64,000 nucleotides of DNA, taken from an uncultured Alphaproteobacteria bacterium (GTDB lineage: Bacteria > Pseudomonadota > Alphaproteobacteria > RF32 > CAG-239). The notes beneath the pieces were generated by a model. That model was given only the letters and a program-made list of their open reading frames with translations. It did not search any database and was not told where the DNA came from. The position numbers and the translations under genes were made by a program. Below, in pieces: positions 7,806 through 17,867 of the stretch; position 1 is the stretch's first letter; every line of letters begins with the position of its first letter. Where the stretch lies: positions 10,119 to 74,118 of the forward strand of contig CAJTLY010000009.1 in the NCBI GenBank assembly GCA_910577095.1, written 5' to 3'.

Positions 7806-9626
7806 ATGGAGCTTAGAAATATAGCGATTATAGCTCACGTTGACCATGGCAAAACAACGTTGGTCGACGCCCTTTTAAAACAAAGCGGTACCTTCCGCGA
7901 CAATCAGAAAATTCAGGAATGCGCAATGGACTCTAACGAGCTGGAAAGAGAACGCGGCATTACCATTTTGTCAAAATGCACTTCGGTCGACTGGAACGGC
8001 ACCCGCATCAACATCGTCGATACTCCCGGCCACGCCGACTTCGGCGGCGAAGTCGAACGCATCCTCTCAATGGTCGACGGCGTCATCCTGCTGGTGGACA
8101 GTTCCGAAGGACCGATGCCGCAAACCAAATTCGTACTCGGCAAAGCGCTCAAAGTCGGCCTCAAACCGATTGTCGTCATCAACAAAGCCGACAAACCCGA
8201 CGCGCGGGTCGACGAAGTTCTCAACGAAATTTTTGATCTGTTCGTCAGTCTGGACGCTACCGACGAACAGCTGGACTTTCCGGTTCTGTACGCTTCGGGA
8301 CGCAACGGTTGGGCGGTTAAAGATCTTGAACATGACGAAAAGAAAGATTTGCAGATTTTGTTTGAACTGATCCTTTCCCATGTTCCCGCACCGGTTTGTT
8401 ACCCCGAACGTCCCTTTACAATGCTGGCAACCACGTTGGAAGCCGACAAATTTATCGGCCGCCTGTTGTCGGGCAAAATCCTTTGCGGCAGCGTCAAACC
8501 GGGAGACACCGTTAAAGCGCTGAACGGTCAGAACAACGAAATCGAACGTTTTCGCATTACCAAAATTTTGGCCTATCGCGGTCTGACCCGACAAAGTCTC
8601 GAAGAAGCCCATGCCGGCGACATCGTTGCCATTGCCGGCGCGGTTAAGGCTACCGTTGCCGATACCGTATGCGACTTCGGCGTCACCGAGGCTCTCGAAG
8701 CGCAACCGATCGACCCGCCGACGCTGGTGATGACCTTTTCGGTCAATGACTCGCCGCTGGCCGGCCGCGAAGGCGACAAAGTCACCTCGCGCATGATTGC
8801 CGAACGTCTGCAAAAAGAAGCCGAAGGCAACATCGCCCTCAAAATTTCCACTTCGGCCAACAACGACTCCTTTGAGGTTGCCGGCCGCGGCGAACTGCAA
8901 TTGGGCGTTTTGATCGAAACCATGCGCCGTGAAGGCTTCGAACTCTCAATTTCCCGCCCGCGTGTGGTCTTTCACAAAGACGAAGACGGCAATATTCTGG
9001 AACCGGTTGACGAAGTTGTGGTTGACGTTGACGAAGAATTCTCGGGCACCGTGGTTGAAAAACTCGGTTCGCGCCGCGCCGAACTGGTGGAAATGATTCC
9101 TTCCCAGGCCGGCGGCAAAGTACGCCTGATTTTCCATGCGCCCACCCGCGGCCTGATCGGTTACCATTCCGAGTTCTTAACCGATACCCACGGTACCGGG
9201 GTGATGAACCGCAGCTTTTACAGCTACGAACCGCACAAGGGCGAAATCGAAGGACGCCGCAACGGCGTGCTGATCTCAAGCGAAAACGGCACCGCCGTCG
9301 CTTACTCGTTGTGGAAACTCGAAGATCGCGGCCCGATGTTCATCGACCCCAACGTTCCGGTTTATGTCGGCATGATCATCGGCGAACACACCAAACCGAA
9401 CGACTTGGAGATCAACCCCTGCCGTTCCAAACAGCTGACCAACATCCGCGCCGCCGGCAAAGACGAAGCGATCAGTCTGACCCCGCCGCGGCGTATCACG
9501 TTGGAAGAAGGCCTGTCGTATATTCAGGAAGACGAACTGCTTGAGGTAACGCCGAAAACAATCCGCCTGCGCAAACGGATTTTGGATCCGATCTTGCGTA
9601 AACGGTCCGGCGGCAAGGTCGCTTAG
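7806..9626 (+). CDS. typA: Ribosome-associated GTPase TypA/BipA
   Basis: TypA is an EF-G-like translational GTPase that helps ribosome assembly and stress adaptation. The protein of about 606 residues begins MELRNIAIIAHVDHGKTTL with the P-loop, followed by DTPGH, NKAD, EF-Tu-like domain 2, EF-G domains III and V, and the TypA-specific C-terminal region. I place the start at the ATG at 7806 because homologues begin there; the reading frame is open back to 7749, but that stretch overlaps probable promoter DNA. An ATG at 7791 is an alternative. Single-gene unit with terminator. Confidence 0.96.
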   Translation: MELRNIAIIAHVDHGKTTLVDALLKQSGTFRDNQKIQECAMDSNELERERGITILSKCTSVDWNGTRINIVDTPGHADFGGEVERILSMVDGVILLVDSSEGPMPQTKFVLGKALKVGLKPIVVINKADKPDARVDEVLNEIFDLFVSLDATDEQLDFPVLYASGRNGWAVKDLEHDEKKDLQILFELILSHVPAPVCYPERPFTMLATTLEADKFIGRLLSGKILCGSVKPGDTVKALNGQNNEIERFRITKILAYRGLTRQSLEEAHAGDIVAIAGAVKATVADTVCDFGVTEALEAQPIDPPTLVMTFSVNDSPLAGREGDKVTSRMIAERLQKEAEGNIALKISTSANNDSFEVAGRGELQLGVLIETMRREGFELSISRPRVVFHKDEDGNILEPVDEVVVDVDEEFSGTVVEKLGSRRAELVEMIPSQAGGKVRLIFHAPTRGLIGYHSEFLTDTHGTGVMNRSFYSYEPHKGEIEGRRNGVLISSENGTAVAYSLWKLEDRGPMFIDPNVPVYVGMIIGEHTKPNDLEINPCRSKQLTNIRAAGKDEAISLTPPRRITLEEGLSYIQEDELLEVTPKTIRLRKRILDPILRKRSGGKVA

Positions 9627-9634
9627 CCCTTTTT

Positions 9635-9670
9635 ATAAGCAGCTTGAAATTTCGGCTGCTTATATTTTGC
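9635..9670 (+). terminator. Probable terminator of typA
   Basis: The inverted repeat ATAAGCAGC (9635-9643) / GCTGCTTAT (9655-9663) lies 8 bp after typA and is followed by a weak T-run (ATTTTGC). Confidence 0.6.
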
Positions 9671-9690
9671 AAAAATTCTTGCACCGGGTT

Positions 9691-9718
9691 TTGAATTAGC
9701 GTATGAAGAGTATATATT
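9691..9718 (+). promoter_or_regulatory. Candidate promoter of rph-rdgB
   Basis: TTGAAT (9691-9696), a 16-bp spacer and TATATT (9713-9718) lie 20 bp upstream of the rph start. The leader would be short, but spacing and sequence are good. Confidence 0.45.
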
Positions 9719-9737
9719 AATTGCAACCGAGATAACA

Positions 9738-10451
9738 ATGCGTAATACAAATCGAAAAAACAACCAGCTGCGCAATATTGAGCTGATTCCCGACTATAAT
9801 CCTTACGCCGAAGGCTCTTGTCTGGTTAAATTCGGCAACACTCACGTGGTATGTACCGCCAGCGTGGAAGAAAAAGTGCCGAACTGGCTGAAAGGACAAA
9901 ACAAGGGCTGGATCACGGCCGAATACGGAATGCTGCCGCGAGCCAACCGGATACGCGTACCGCGCGAGCTGAAATCACCGTCGGGACGCACTCAGGAAAT
10001 TCAACGGTTGATCGGGCGGTCGCTCCGAGCGGTGGTTGACTTGGGCAAAATGAAAGATCTTTCAATTTGTATCGACTGTGACGTTATTCAGGCTGACGGA
10101 GGCACCCGCACCGCATCCATCACCGGCGGATTTGTAGCCCTGTATCTCGCAATCGAAAAACTGATTGCCCGCAAAAAACTGGATACAAATCCGATTCGCG
10201 AGTTTGTGGCCGCCGTTTCCTGTGACATCCACCAGGGAGAAAAAATTATTGACGTAGATTATGAAGAAGATTCCCATGCTCAGGTTGACATGAACTTTGT
10301 TCTGACCGAGAGCGGAAAAATCGTTGAAATTCAGGGAACCGCCGAAGAATCTCCGTTTGCGGAAGAAGATTTCGGCGAACTGATGAATCTTGCCAAAGAC
10401 GGTATCCGGCAATTGATTGCCCAACAAAAGAAAGTTTTAGGAGTGAAGTAA
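9738..10451 (+). CDS. rph: Ribonuclease PH
   Basis: RNase PH is a phosphate-dependent 3'-5' exonuclease that trims tRNA 3' ends, acting as a hexamer. The 237-residue protein shows GSCLVKFGNTHVVCTASVE, the AEYGMLPRA stretch, RSLRAVVDL, and the catalytic region CDVIQADGGTRTASITG. Length is standard. The next gene, rdgB, starts on the base after the rph stop, so they form an operon. The rph-rdgB pair is typical of alphaproteobacteria; the hrcA and hemW/hemN-type genes that often flank it are absent. Confidence 0.96.
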   Translation: MRNTNRKNNQLRNIELIPDYNPYAEGSCLVKFGNTHVVCTASVEEKVPNWLKGQNKGWITAEYGMLPRANRIRVPRELKSPSGRTQEIQRLIGRSLRAVVDLGKMKDLSICIDCDVIQADGGTRTASITGGFVALYLAIEKLIARKKLDTNPIREFVAAVSCDIHQGEKIIDVDYEEDSHAQVDMNFVLTESGKIVEIQGTAEESPFAEEDFGELMNLAKDGIRQLIAQQKKVLGVK

Positions 10452-11036
10452 ATGAAAATAACCAAATTGGTCGTTGCCAGCCATAACGACGGCAAAGTCG
10501 CAGAAATAAAAACCCTGCTCGCCCCGCTGCATATAGAAGTACAATCCGCCAAAGAACTGCGTCTCGGAGACGTTGAAGAAACCGGAAAAACTTTTGAAGA
10601 AAACGCCAAACTCAAAGCCAACGCCCTCAGCCTGATGTGCGGTCTGCCCTGCCTCGCCGACGATTCCGGCCTTTGCATCGATGCTTTGGACGGACGTCCG
10701 GGCGTTTATTCCGCCCGCTATGCTCCCAACCGTGATTTCAACGAAGGCATGAAAATGCTGCTCAAAGAGATGGACGAAGCGGAAAAGAAAACCCGAAAGG
10801 CTCACTTTGCCTGCTATATGGCTCTGGCCTGTCCTAACGAAAAAGTCAAGGTTTTCGAAGGGCGCGTTGACGGCGAAATTTCCGAACAGCCCCGCGGCGA
10901 TAAAGGCTTCGGCTACGATCCGATTTTCATTCCCGAAGGTTATGACAAAACTTTTGCCGAACTCGGCGATGACGTCAAAAATCAGATTTCTCACCGCCGT
11001 CGCGCACTCGAAAAATTTATTAAGGAATTCAAATAA
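10452..11036 (+). CDS. rdgB: Non-canonical purine NTP pyrophosphatase (RdgB/HAM1)
   Basis: Hydrolyses dITP, XTP and related NTPs to monophosphates and so keeps deaminated bases out of DNA and RNA. The 194-residue protein begins with the HAM1 signature VVASHNDGKVAEI, has LADDSGLCIDALDGRPGVYSAR, and near the end RGDKGFGYDPIFIPEG and SHRRRAL, all diagnostic. It abuts rph with no gap. addB follows 14 bp downstream, so the transcript may continue into the recombination genes. Confidence 0.96.
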   Translation: MKITKLVVASHNDGKVAEIKTLLAPLHIEVQSAKELRLGDVEETGKTFEENAKLKANALSLMCGLPCLADDSGLCIDALDGRPGVYSARYAPNRDFNEGMKMLLKEMDEAEKKTRKAHFACYMALACPNEKVKVFEGRVDGEISEQPRGDKGFGYDPIFIPEGYDKTFAELGDDVKNQISHRRRALEKFIKEFK

Positions 11037-11050
11037 CCTGGATTGACGAT

Positions 11051-13924
11051 TTGGCACCAAACATTTGCAATATTCCCGCCAGTTGCTCCCCGGTTGACAC
11101 TCTGGCACGGGAACTGTCCTCCGCCGACGGCCGGTTTCAATTGGCCGATATGCTGGTTTTGCTGCCAAACCGCCGCGCCTGCGGGGAATTGCGCGATGCC
11201 TTTGTCCGCCTCAACGGCATGAATCCGACGATTCTGCCGCGGATTATGCCGTTGACGGATCCCGACGAAGATGAAATGTTTTTTGCCGAAACAGCTGCCG
11301 GTGCCGCCATGCTTCCGCCGGCGATATCTCCGACCGAACGCGCCCTGTTGTTTATACGTCTGATCGCGGCCCGCCCGCGTGATTTCGGCAACGGCGAATC
11401 TTCTTTGGCTCAGGCGGCCTATCTCGCGACTGAGTTGGGACAATTGCTCGATACCGTCGAAAACGAAGAACTTTCTTTTGACGTTCTGTCCGCGTTGGTG
11501 CCGGAAGAATACGCCGCCCACTGGCAAAAAACCCTCGATTTTTTGACCATCATCACCGAACATTTTCCCCAAATCCTCGCCGAACGCGGCTATGTCGACA
11601 CCGCCGAACGCCGGATAAAACTGCTGAAAATGCAAAATGCCGCCTGGCAAAACCGTCGCACCAACGGCAAAATAATCATTGCCGGCATTCCCGGCGGCAC
11701 ACCTATTGTGCGTCAGTTGATAAAAACCGTGAGCGAGCTTGACAACGGAACGGTTTATCTGAACGGTCTCGACCGTTGGTTGGATGATGATGCCTGGCAG
11801 CAGATCGACGAGACCCACCCTCAGTTTGAAACCAAGCGGCTGCTCGACGATTTGGGTTTGCAACGTCATCAGATCCCCGATTTGCTTTCGCCGGACAACC
11901 CCGAACGCGAAAAACTGGTTTCGGAAATCATGCGTCCCGCTGCCGCCAGCGACCGTTGGCGCGAACTGGACAGCCGGCCCTTTGCACCCGAAGCAATAAA
12001 CGGTATTCATCTGATCAGCTGCCGCGAGCTGCACGAAGAAGCGTTGGCTGTTGCCGCCGTTATGCGCCACACTTTGGAAACACCGGAAAAAACCGCCGCT
12101 CTTGTCACCACCGACCGCAATTTGGCGCGCCGGGTTGCCAACGAACTGAAACGCTGGGACATTACGGTCGACGATTCTGCCGGACGACCGTTGTCGCAAA
12201 CCCCGGCCGGCATCTTTCTCCGCCTGACTGCAGAAGCCTGCAACGACGAATCCGATAACATTGCTCTGCTCGGACTGCTTAAACATCCGTTGGCGGCCTG
12301 CGGGCAAAAAACCGTTGTTACCCGCAATCTTGTTCGCGCTTACGAAAAAAACGTGCTTCGGGGCCGACACCCGAATCCCGACTTGGAAAAATTTATTTTG
12401 CGGCAAAAAGAAACCTTACGCCCGTTATTTGAGCTCTGTTGCCAACCGCAGGCCGATTTCCGGGCGCTGATTACCGCACATCTCCATGCCGCCGAACAAC
12501 TGGCGGCCGACGATCAATTGCCGGGCGCTGAACGGCTGTGGCAGGGCGATGACGGTGAAGCTGCCTCCGCCTTGTTTTCCGACCTGCTGGAAAACGTCGG
12601 CACCCTCCCTTCCGTTCCCGGTTCGCAATACGGCAAATTTATCGAAGCGCTGATGGCCGCCCGCACGGTACGTCCGAAATACGGAACCCATCCGCGCCTG
12701 AAAATACTCGGTCCGATCGAAGCCCGCCTGACCGGCTTTGACACCGTTATCATCGGCAGCGTCAACGAAGGAACCATGCCGACCGCCGCGCCGGCCGGTG
12801 CATGGCTGTCCCGACCGATGAAAAAAAGTTTCGGATTTCCGCTGCCGGAAAGAAACATCGGTGTTCAGGCACGCGATTTTGCCCACCTGCTGACTCAAAA
12901 AGAAGTATACGTCAGCCGCGCCGAACGGGTCGAAGGCACGCCGACCGTAAAATCGCGCTGGTGGATGCGCATGGAAACCGTTCTTAATGCCGGGGGAATC
13001 GAAATCGGGCAGCTTTACAATTTTGTTTACCCGCAAACCGCCGCCTTTCTGGATCAGCCGCGTTTCTACAAACCGATTGCCGCACCGGCGCCCAAACCGC
13101 CGTTGTCGGCGCGCCCGCGCGAACTATGGGCCGGTGCGATCGAAAATCTGATGCGTGATCCCTACATTGTTTTTGCCAAATATATCCTCAAACTGGAACC
13201 GCTTGACGATATCAACCGGCAACCGGGAATCGTTGATTTCGGCATTATCGTTCATGCGGTGCTGGAAAGGTTTAACCGTCACTGTCCCGGTCCGCTGCCG
13301 GCCGATGCCAAGGAGATCTTGCGTCAATTTGCCGCCGAAGAATTCCGTAATTGCGGAATTTCCGCACAGACTCTGGCTTTTTGGCAACCGGCCGTCGACA
13401 AGATGATTGCCTGGATTTTGCAACACGAAAACGGTTATCGCGAAACGGTTGCCAAAATATGCAGCGAAATCAGCGGCCGTTACAGCTTTGAAGCACCCGG
13501 CGGCACGTTTACCGTCGGTGCCAAAGCCGACCGTATTGACATCACCGCCGACGGCAGGCTCAACATTATTGACTATAAAACCGGCCGCGCCCGCACCAAA
13601 AAAGAAATTGCCGCCGGTTATGCCCCTCAACTGCCGATTGAGGCTTTGATCGCACAAAACGGCGGCTTCCCCGGACTGGCAGCGGCCCCGGTTGCTTCGC
13701 TGCGTTATTGGCGGCTGGGCCGGGAAGAGATCTGCGTTGACGAAAAAATTGATCAGATTCTCGAACATAATCTTGCCAACATCAAAACCTTGATTGCTGT
13801 TTTCGATAATCCGGACAAACCTTACATCACCCAGCCGAATCCGAAATATGCGCCGGCTTATTCGGATTATGAGCATCTGTCGCGCCTGAAAGAATGGGGA
13901 GTTACCGACCGCAATGAAGAATAA
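11051..13924 (+). CDS. addB: Double-strand-break repair nuclease subunit AddB
   Basis: AddB pairs with AddA in the helicase-nuclease that resects double-strand breaks (alphaproteobacterial counterpart of RecBCD). The 957-residue protein has a degenerate helicase-like N-terminal part (LLPNRRACGELRDAF) and a C-terminal PD-(D/E)XK nuclease with KADRIDI and IIDYKTGRAR near residues 825-850. The family's alphaproteobacterial form is around 1,000 residues. The only suitable start is a TTG at 11051, 14 bp after rdgB, with a weak ribosome site. The gene overlaps addA by 11 bp. The four-cysteine cluster of Firmicutes AddB was not seen. Confidence 0.93.
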   Translation: MAPNICNIPASCSPVDTLARELSSADGRFQLADMLVLLPNRRACGELRDAFVRLNGMNPTILPRIMPLTDPDEDEMFFAETAAGAAMLPPAISPTERALLFIRLIAARPRDFGNGESSLAQAAYLATELGQLLDTVENEELSFDVLSALVPEEYAAHWQKTLDFLTIITEHFPQILAERGYVDTAERRIKLLKMQNAAWQNRRTNGKIIIAGIPGGTPIVRQLIKTVSELDNGTVYLNGLDRWLDDDAWQQIDETHPQFETKRLLDDLGLQRHQIPDLLSPDNPEREKLVSEIMRPAAASDRWRELDSRPFAPEAINGIHLISCRELHEEALAVAAVMRHTLETPEKTAALVTTDRNLARRVANELKRWDITVDDSAGRPLSQTPAGIFLRLTAEACNDESDNIALLGLLKHPLAACGQKTVVTRNLVRAYEKNVLRGRHPNPDLEKFILRQKETLRPLFELCCQPQADFRALITAHLHAAEQLAADDQLPGAERLWQGDDGEAASALFSDLLENVGTLPSVPGSQYGKFIEALMAARTVRPKYGTHPRLKILGPIEARLTGFDTVIIGSVNEGTMPTAAPAGAWLSRPMKKSFGFPLPERNIGVQARDFAHLLTQKEVYVSRAERVEGTPTVKSRWWMRMETVLNAGGIEIGQLYNFVYPQTAAFLDQPRFYKPIAAPAPKPPLSARPRELWAGAIENLMRDPYIVFAKYILKLEPLDDINRQPGIVDFGIIVHAVLERFNRHCPGPLPADAKEILRQFAAEEFRNCGISAQTLAFWQPAVDKMIAWILQHENGYRETVAKICSEISGRYSFEAPGGTFTVGAKADRIDITADGRLNIIDYKTGRARTKKEIAAGYAPQLPIEALIAQNGGFPGLAAAPVASLRYWRLGREEICVDEKIDQILEHNLANIKTLIAVFDNPDKPYITQPNPKYAPAYSDYEHLSRLKEWGVTDRNEE

Positions 13925-16900
13925 TGATGACCTTATTGCCCGCGAACGTGCCGAACTCGGCCGCCGCGCCACCGCTCAGCAGCAAAAAGCCGCCGATCCG
14001 GCTCATTCGGTTTGGGTTAATGCTTCGGCCGGAACCGGCAAAACCAAAGTCCTGTCCGATCGGGTTTTGCGGCTGTTGCTTTCGGGTGTCAGTGCCGCCA
14101 AACTGTTGTGCCTCACCTATACCAAGGCCGCCGCGGTGGAAATGAACACCCGCGTTTCGCAAAAGCTCAGTCGCTGGGCTGTTGCCGATGACGGCAGTCT
14201 TGAAAAAGAACTGGCTAAACTTTACGGTATGCTGCCGCAAGACCCAAAACGGCTTAATGAACTGAAAGCCCGGGCAAGACGTTTGTTTGCGGTTTTGCTC
14301 GACACCCCGGGCGGTATAAAAATTCAAACCATCCACAGCTTTTGTCAGGAAATTCTGAAACGTTTTCCGCTCGAAGCCGGTGTTTCGCCTCATTTCGAAG
14401 TTATGGACGATCGCAGCGCCAAAGAGGCGGTCGAAGAAATCAAAAATCGCCTCATTGAAGAAATCCGCAATCATCCCGACAGCCGGGCCGCCCAAGCCAT
14501 GAGCTTTCTCACCGCCAACATCAGCGAACTGAAATTTCCCGACATTATCAATGCCATCGTTAACGAACGCGGCAAAATCGGTCGTTTGCTTGAACGTTAC
14601 CAAACCGTTGACGGATTGCTGACCGCCCAAGCCGCCAAGTTGGGAATTGCACCCGAACAAACAATTGAACGGTTGTGCCGAGATTTTTTTGAAGCAATGC
14701 CGCGGCAACGGTTACAAATTCTGCTTGAAGCCTGGCTCAACAGCGGCAGCCGGCTGACCGCCCGCGCCGCCCGGCTGACCGCGGTACTGCAAAATCCGCA
14801 GCCGCAAAGTTACCAAACTTACATCGACGCCTTTTTGAGCGACGGTGAACCGTACAAAACGATTGCCGCCAAAGCGCAACTGGATAAAAATCCGCAACTG
14901 GCGGAAATTTATGCCGACGAAATCGCCCGTATTCTCGAATTCAGTCAACATCTAAAAGCCTTGCGGGTTTTTCTTTCGACCAAAGCGGTCGTCAGTTTGG
15001 CCGACGAACTGATTAAAGGCTACAATGCCTATAAACAGGCGCGAGCCCTGATGGACTATAACGACATGATTCTGTTGACGCGCCGCCTGCTCGAAAACCG
15101 TGAGGCCGCCCGTTGGGTTCTTTACAAATTGGACGGCGGCATTGACAATATTCTGATTGACGAAGCGCAGGACACTTCACCCGATCAATGGCAAATCATC
15201 CGCGCCGTCAGCGACGAATTTTTTACTTCCGAAGACAGCCGCCGCACCATTTTTGCCGTCGGCGACCGCAAGCAGTCGATTTACAGTTTTCAGGGCGCCG
15301 ATCCCGACAAATTTGATGAAATGCGGACTTATTTCGCCGCCAAAACCAAAAATTTCAGCCAAGTCAACCTCGAAGTTTCGTTTCGTTCCACCCCGGCCGT
15401 TCTCGACACGGTCAACCAACTGTTCAATGACCGTCAAATTTGCCGCGGTGTCGCTTCGGAGGGCGAAAACGTCACCCATATTCCTTTTCGCCGCGGCGAA
15501 GGCGGAAGCGTTGAATTTTGGGAACTGATTGAACCCGAAGCCGGTGAAAACGGTGATGAATGGCAACCGCCGGTCGAACATCAAAATGCACCGACCACCA
15601 GTTCGCGAATGGCCCGTCAGATTGCCCTCAAAATCCACGCCATGGTCAGCAACGGCGAACGGCTGGATTCGCAAAACCGTCCGCTTCGCTACGGCGATTT
15701 CCTGATTTTGGTCCGCAGCCGCGACGCTTTTTGCGAAGAACTGATCCGCGAATGCAAAAAAGCCGGCGTCGGCGTTGCCGGAATTGACCGTATCCGCCTG
15801 TTGGATCAGATTGCCGTCCAAGATCTGGTCAGTTTGGGAAAATTCCTGTTGTTGCCCGAAGACGACCTCAGTCTGGCCGAAGTCCTCAAATCACCTTTGT
15901 TCGGTTTGGACGACGACGATTTATTTAAGCTTTGTTACCGCCGCAACGGCAGCGTCTGGGAAAGGCTTGAACAGTGTTCACAATATCGTGACGTTTTCGA
16001 AACATTAAAGCGATTGTTGAATATGGCCGACTATGTGCGGCCGTTTGAACTCTACTCGCATGTACTGGGTCCGCTGGGGGGACGGCGCAAATTTGCCGAA
16101 CGGATGGGAAACGAAGCCGAAGACGGTCTGAACGAATTTCTTAATTTGGCTCTCAACTTTGAACAGACACATGTCGCTTCTTTGCAAAAGTTTATCGACT
16201 GGGTGGTCAGCGACGACGTCGAAGTCAAACGCGAAACCGAGTCCGGATGCGGTGACCTGGTTCGTTTGATGACGGTTCACGGTTCCAAAGGCCTGCAGGC
16301 CCCGATCGTTGTTTTGCCTGACACCGCGCGGACTCCTGTATGCCGTCGCGAAGCCGAAATCTTGTGGGATGACGACGGATTGTTTCTCTATCCCGCGTCC
16401 GCGGCCGATTACGAAACCGTATGCAATCGTCTTAAAGAAAAGCAAAAACAAAAAGTAAGCGAAGAATACCGGCGCCTGATGTATGTGGCGGTTACCCGTG
16501 CCGAAGACCGCATGATCGTATGCGGTTATCGCAAAACCCGTCAACCGGCGGAAGAGTGCTGGTACAATCTATTCAAAAACCGTTTTGAACAAATCTCGGT
16601 GCCGGACCGACAGGAACACGCACGGCGTTACGTTTCTCCCCAACTGTTCGACCCCGAACCCAAAGAGCAAGCAAAACCCGTGAACGGTGTTTTTAAACCT
16701 CAAGCGTGGATGGAAACGCCGGCAGTGACGGAAGGTCCGCTGGCACGACCGTTGACCCCTTCCCGCCCCGAAGAAGAAGAACCGGCCGTCATATCGCCGC
16801 TCAGCCACGACTGGCATCCTCACTTGTTTAAACGCGGTCTGCTGATACACCGGCTTCTTCAGTTTCTGCCGCAAATCGAACCGTCTGCGCGCCCCCGCAC

Positions 16901-17288
16901 CGCCGAATCCTTTATTCGTCGCAATGCGCCGGAAATGCCTGCTTTTGAGGCCGATAAAATTATTGTCGAAATTATGTCGCTGCTGGAAAATCCGCAATTC
17001 GGCAGCGTCTTCGGCCCCGATTCCAAAGCGGAAGTTCCGATAATGGGACAAATCGGCGGACAAATCGTTTCCGGACAAATCGATCGTCTGATTATCGAAC
17101 CGGAACGGGTGGTGATTGTTGACTTTAAAACCAACCGTCCCGCCGCGGCAACCGTTGAGGCGGTCCCGCCGCTTTATCGCCGCCAGTTATCCGCTTATCG
17201 TCGGCTGTTGCAAAAAATCTATCCCGACAAAAAAGTTATCTCTCTGATTTTGTGGACAAACACGGCAACTTTGATGCAAATAGAATAA
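13914..17288 (+). CDS. addA: Double-strand-break repair helicase-nuclease AddA
   Basis: AddA is the UvrD-type 3'-5' helicase plus nuclease subunit of AddAB. The 1,124-residue protein carries Walker A (NASAGTGKTKVL, about 36-48), the UvrD motif LCLTYTKAAAVEM, Walker B DEAQDTSPDQW (about 415), motif GDRKQSIYSFQGAD, motif VTVHGSKGL-like (LMTVHGSKGLQAP), motif VAVTRAEDRM, and a C-terminal PD-(D/E)XK nuclease (GQIDRLI, VIVDFKTNRP). Complete and collinear with family members. It overlaps addB and precedes trxA, the usual alphaproteobacterial order. Confidence 0.96.
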   Translation: MKNNDDLIARERAELGRRATAQQQKAADPAHSVWVNASAGTGKTKVLSDRVLRLLLSGVSAAKLLCLTYTKAAAVEMNTRVSQKLSRWAVADDGSLEKELAKLYGMLPQDPKRLNELKARARRLFAVLLDTPGGIKIQTIHSFCQEILKRFPLEAGVSPHFEVMDDRSAKEAVEEIKNRLIEEIRNHPDSRAAQAMSFLTANISELKFPDIINAIVNERGKIGRLLERYQTVDGLLTAQAAKLGIAPEQTIERLCRDFFEAMPRQRLQILLEAWLNSGSRLTARAARLTAVLQNPQPQSYQTYIDAFLSDGEPYKTIAAKAQLDKNPQLAEIYADEIARILEFSQHLKALRVFLSTKAVVSLADELIKGYNAYKQARALMDYNDMILLTRRLLENREAARWVLYKLDGGIDNILIDEAQDTSPDQWQIIRAVSDEFFTSEDSRRTIFAVGDRKQSIYSFQGADPDKFDEMRTYFAAKTKNFSQVNLEVSFRSTPAVLDTVNQLFNDRQICRGVASEGENVTHIPFRRGEGGSVEFWELIEPEAGENGDEWQPPVEHQNAPTTSSRMARQIALKIHAMVSNGERLDSQNRPLRYGDFLILVRSRDAFCEELIRECKKAGVGVAGIDRIRLLDQIAVQDLVSLGKFLLLPEDDLSLAEVLKSPLFGLDDDDLFKLCYRRNGSVWERLEQCSQYRDVFETLKRLLNMADYVRPFELYSHVLGPLGGRRKFAERMGNEAEDGLNEFLNLALNFEQTHVASLQKFIDWVVSDDVEVKRETESGCGDLVRLMTVHGSKGLQAPIVVLPDTARTPVCRREAEILWDDDGLFLYPASAADYETVCNRLKEKQKQKVSEEYRRLMYVAVTRAEDRMIVCGYRKTRQPAEECWYNLFKNRFEQISVPDRQEHARRYVSPQLFDPEPKEQAKPVNGVFKPQAWMETPAVTEGPLARPLTPSRPEEEEPAVISPLSHDWHPHLFKRGLLIHRLLQFLPQIEPSARPRTAESFIRRNAPEMPAFEADKIIVEIMSLLENPQFGSVFGPDSKAEVPIMGQIGGQIVSGQIDRLIIEPERVVIVDFKTNRPAAATVEAVPPLYRRQLSAYRRLLQKIYPDKKVISLILWTNTATLMQIE

Positions 17289-17390
17289 ACGATTTTAAAT
17301 TTAGGGGTTGTTTTTATATCATAAACCTTTAATATTGAATTCAGAATTCCTATATATAACGGCAATGTCATATCAGAGAAAGGAAAAAAC

Positions 17391-17705
17391 ATGTTATCAA
17401 TCAATGATTCTCAGTTCGAGAGCGAAGTATTAAACAGCAAAGGCCTGGTATTGGTCGATTTTTGGGCGGAATGGTGCGGTCCCTGCCGCCAGCTCGGACC
17501 GATCTTGGAAGAAGTCGGCAAAAGTATGGGTGACAAAGTCAAAATCGTCAAAATGAATGTCGATGATGCCCCCGATACGGCTGCCCATTACGGAATCCGC
17601 AGTATTCCGACCATGTTTCTGTTCAAAGACGGCAAACAAATCGACACCAAAATCGGTTTAAATCCGCAATCGGCTATTGTTTCGTGGATCGAAGCCAACC
17701 AGTAA
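17391..17705 (+). CDS. trxA: Thioredoxin
   Basis: Cytosolic dithiol-disulfide oxidoreductase. The 104-residue protein has the canonical active site WAEWCGPCRQ (Cys31 and Cys34) and the cis-proline region SIPTMFLFKDGK. A GAAAGGA ribosome site precedes the ATG. It lies 102 bp after addA and is closed by a strong terminator. Which reductase serves it is not shown here; a ferredoxin and a ferredoxin-thioredoxin-reductase-like protein occur elsewhere in the window. Confidence 0.97.
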   Translation: MLSINDSQFESEVLNSKGLVLVDFWAEWCGPCRQLGPILEEVGKSMGDKVKIVKMNVDDAPDTAAHYGIRSIPTMFLFKDGKQIDTKIGLNPQSAIVSWIEANQ

Positions 17706-17724
17706 AATCTCATTTTTTTTTGCA

Positions 17725-17750
17725 AGCCCCGGATTTTCCGGGGTTTTTTA
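17725..17750 (+). terminator. Intrinsic terminator of trxA
   Basis: The stem CCCCGGA / TCCGGGG with a short T loop, followed by TTTTTTA, lies 20 bp after the trxA stop. Confidence 0.9.
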
Positions 17751-17813
17751 TTGCTTTCATTCCCTGTTTCCATACCTCCGAAAAATGACGACAACACACA
17801 GGCAAGTTTTTTA

Positions 17814-17841
17814 TTGCCAATTTGACAATATGTTTTAATAT
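17814..17841 (+). promoter_or_regulatory. Candidate promoter of the 17868 gene
   Basis: TTGCCA (17814-17819), a 16-bp spacer and TAATAT (17836-17841) lie 26 bp upstream of the ATG. A TTGACA also occurs at 17822 but lacks a well-spaced -10. Confidence 0.45.
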
Positions 17842-17867
17842 TACCAAAAAAATAACGGATAAAGACT

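Noticed and set aside
10991..12406. Long minus-strand frame opposite addB
   Set aside because: Shadow of addB; low-complexity Gly/Gln composition and no ribosome site. The same holds for 46712-48241 opposite radA and 56026-57399 opposite the PAS gene.
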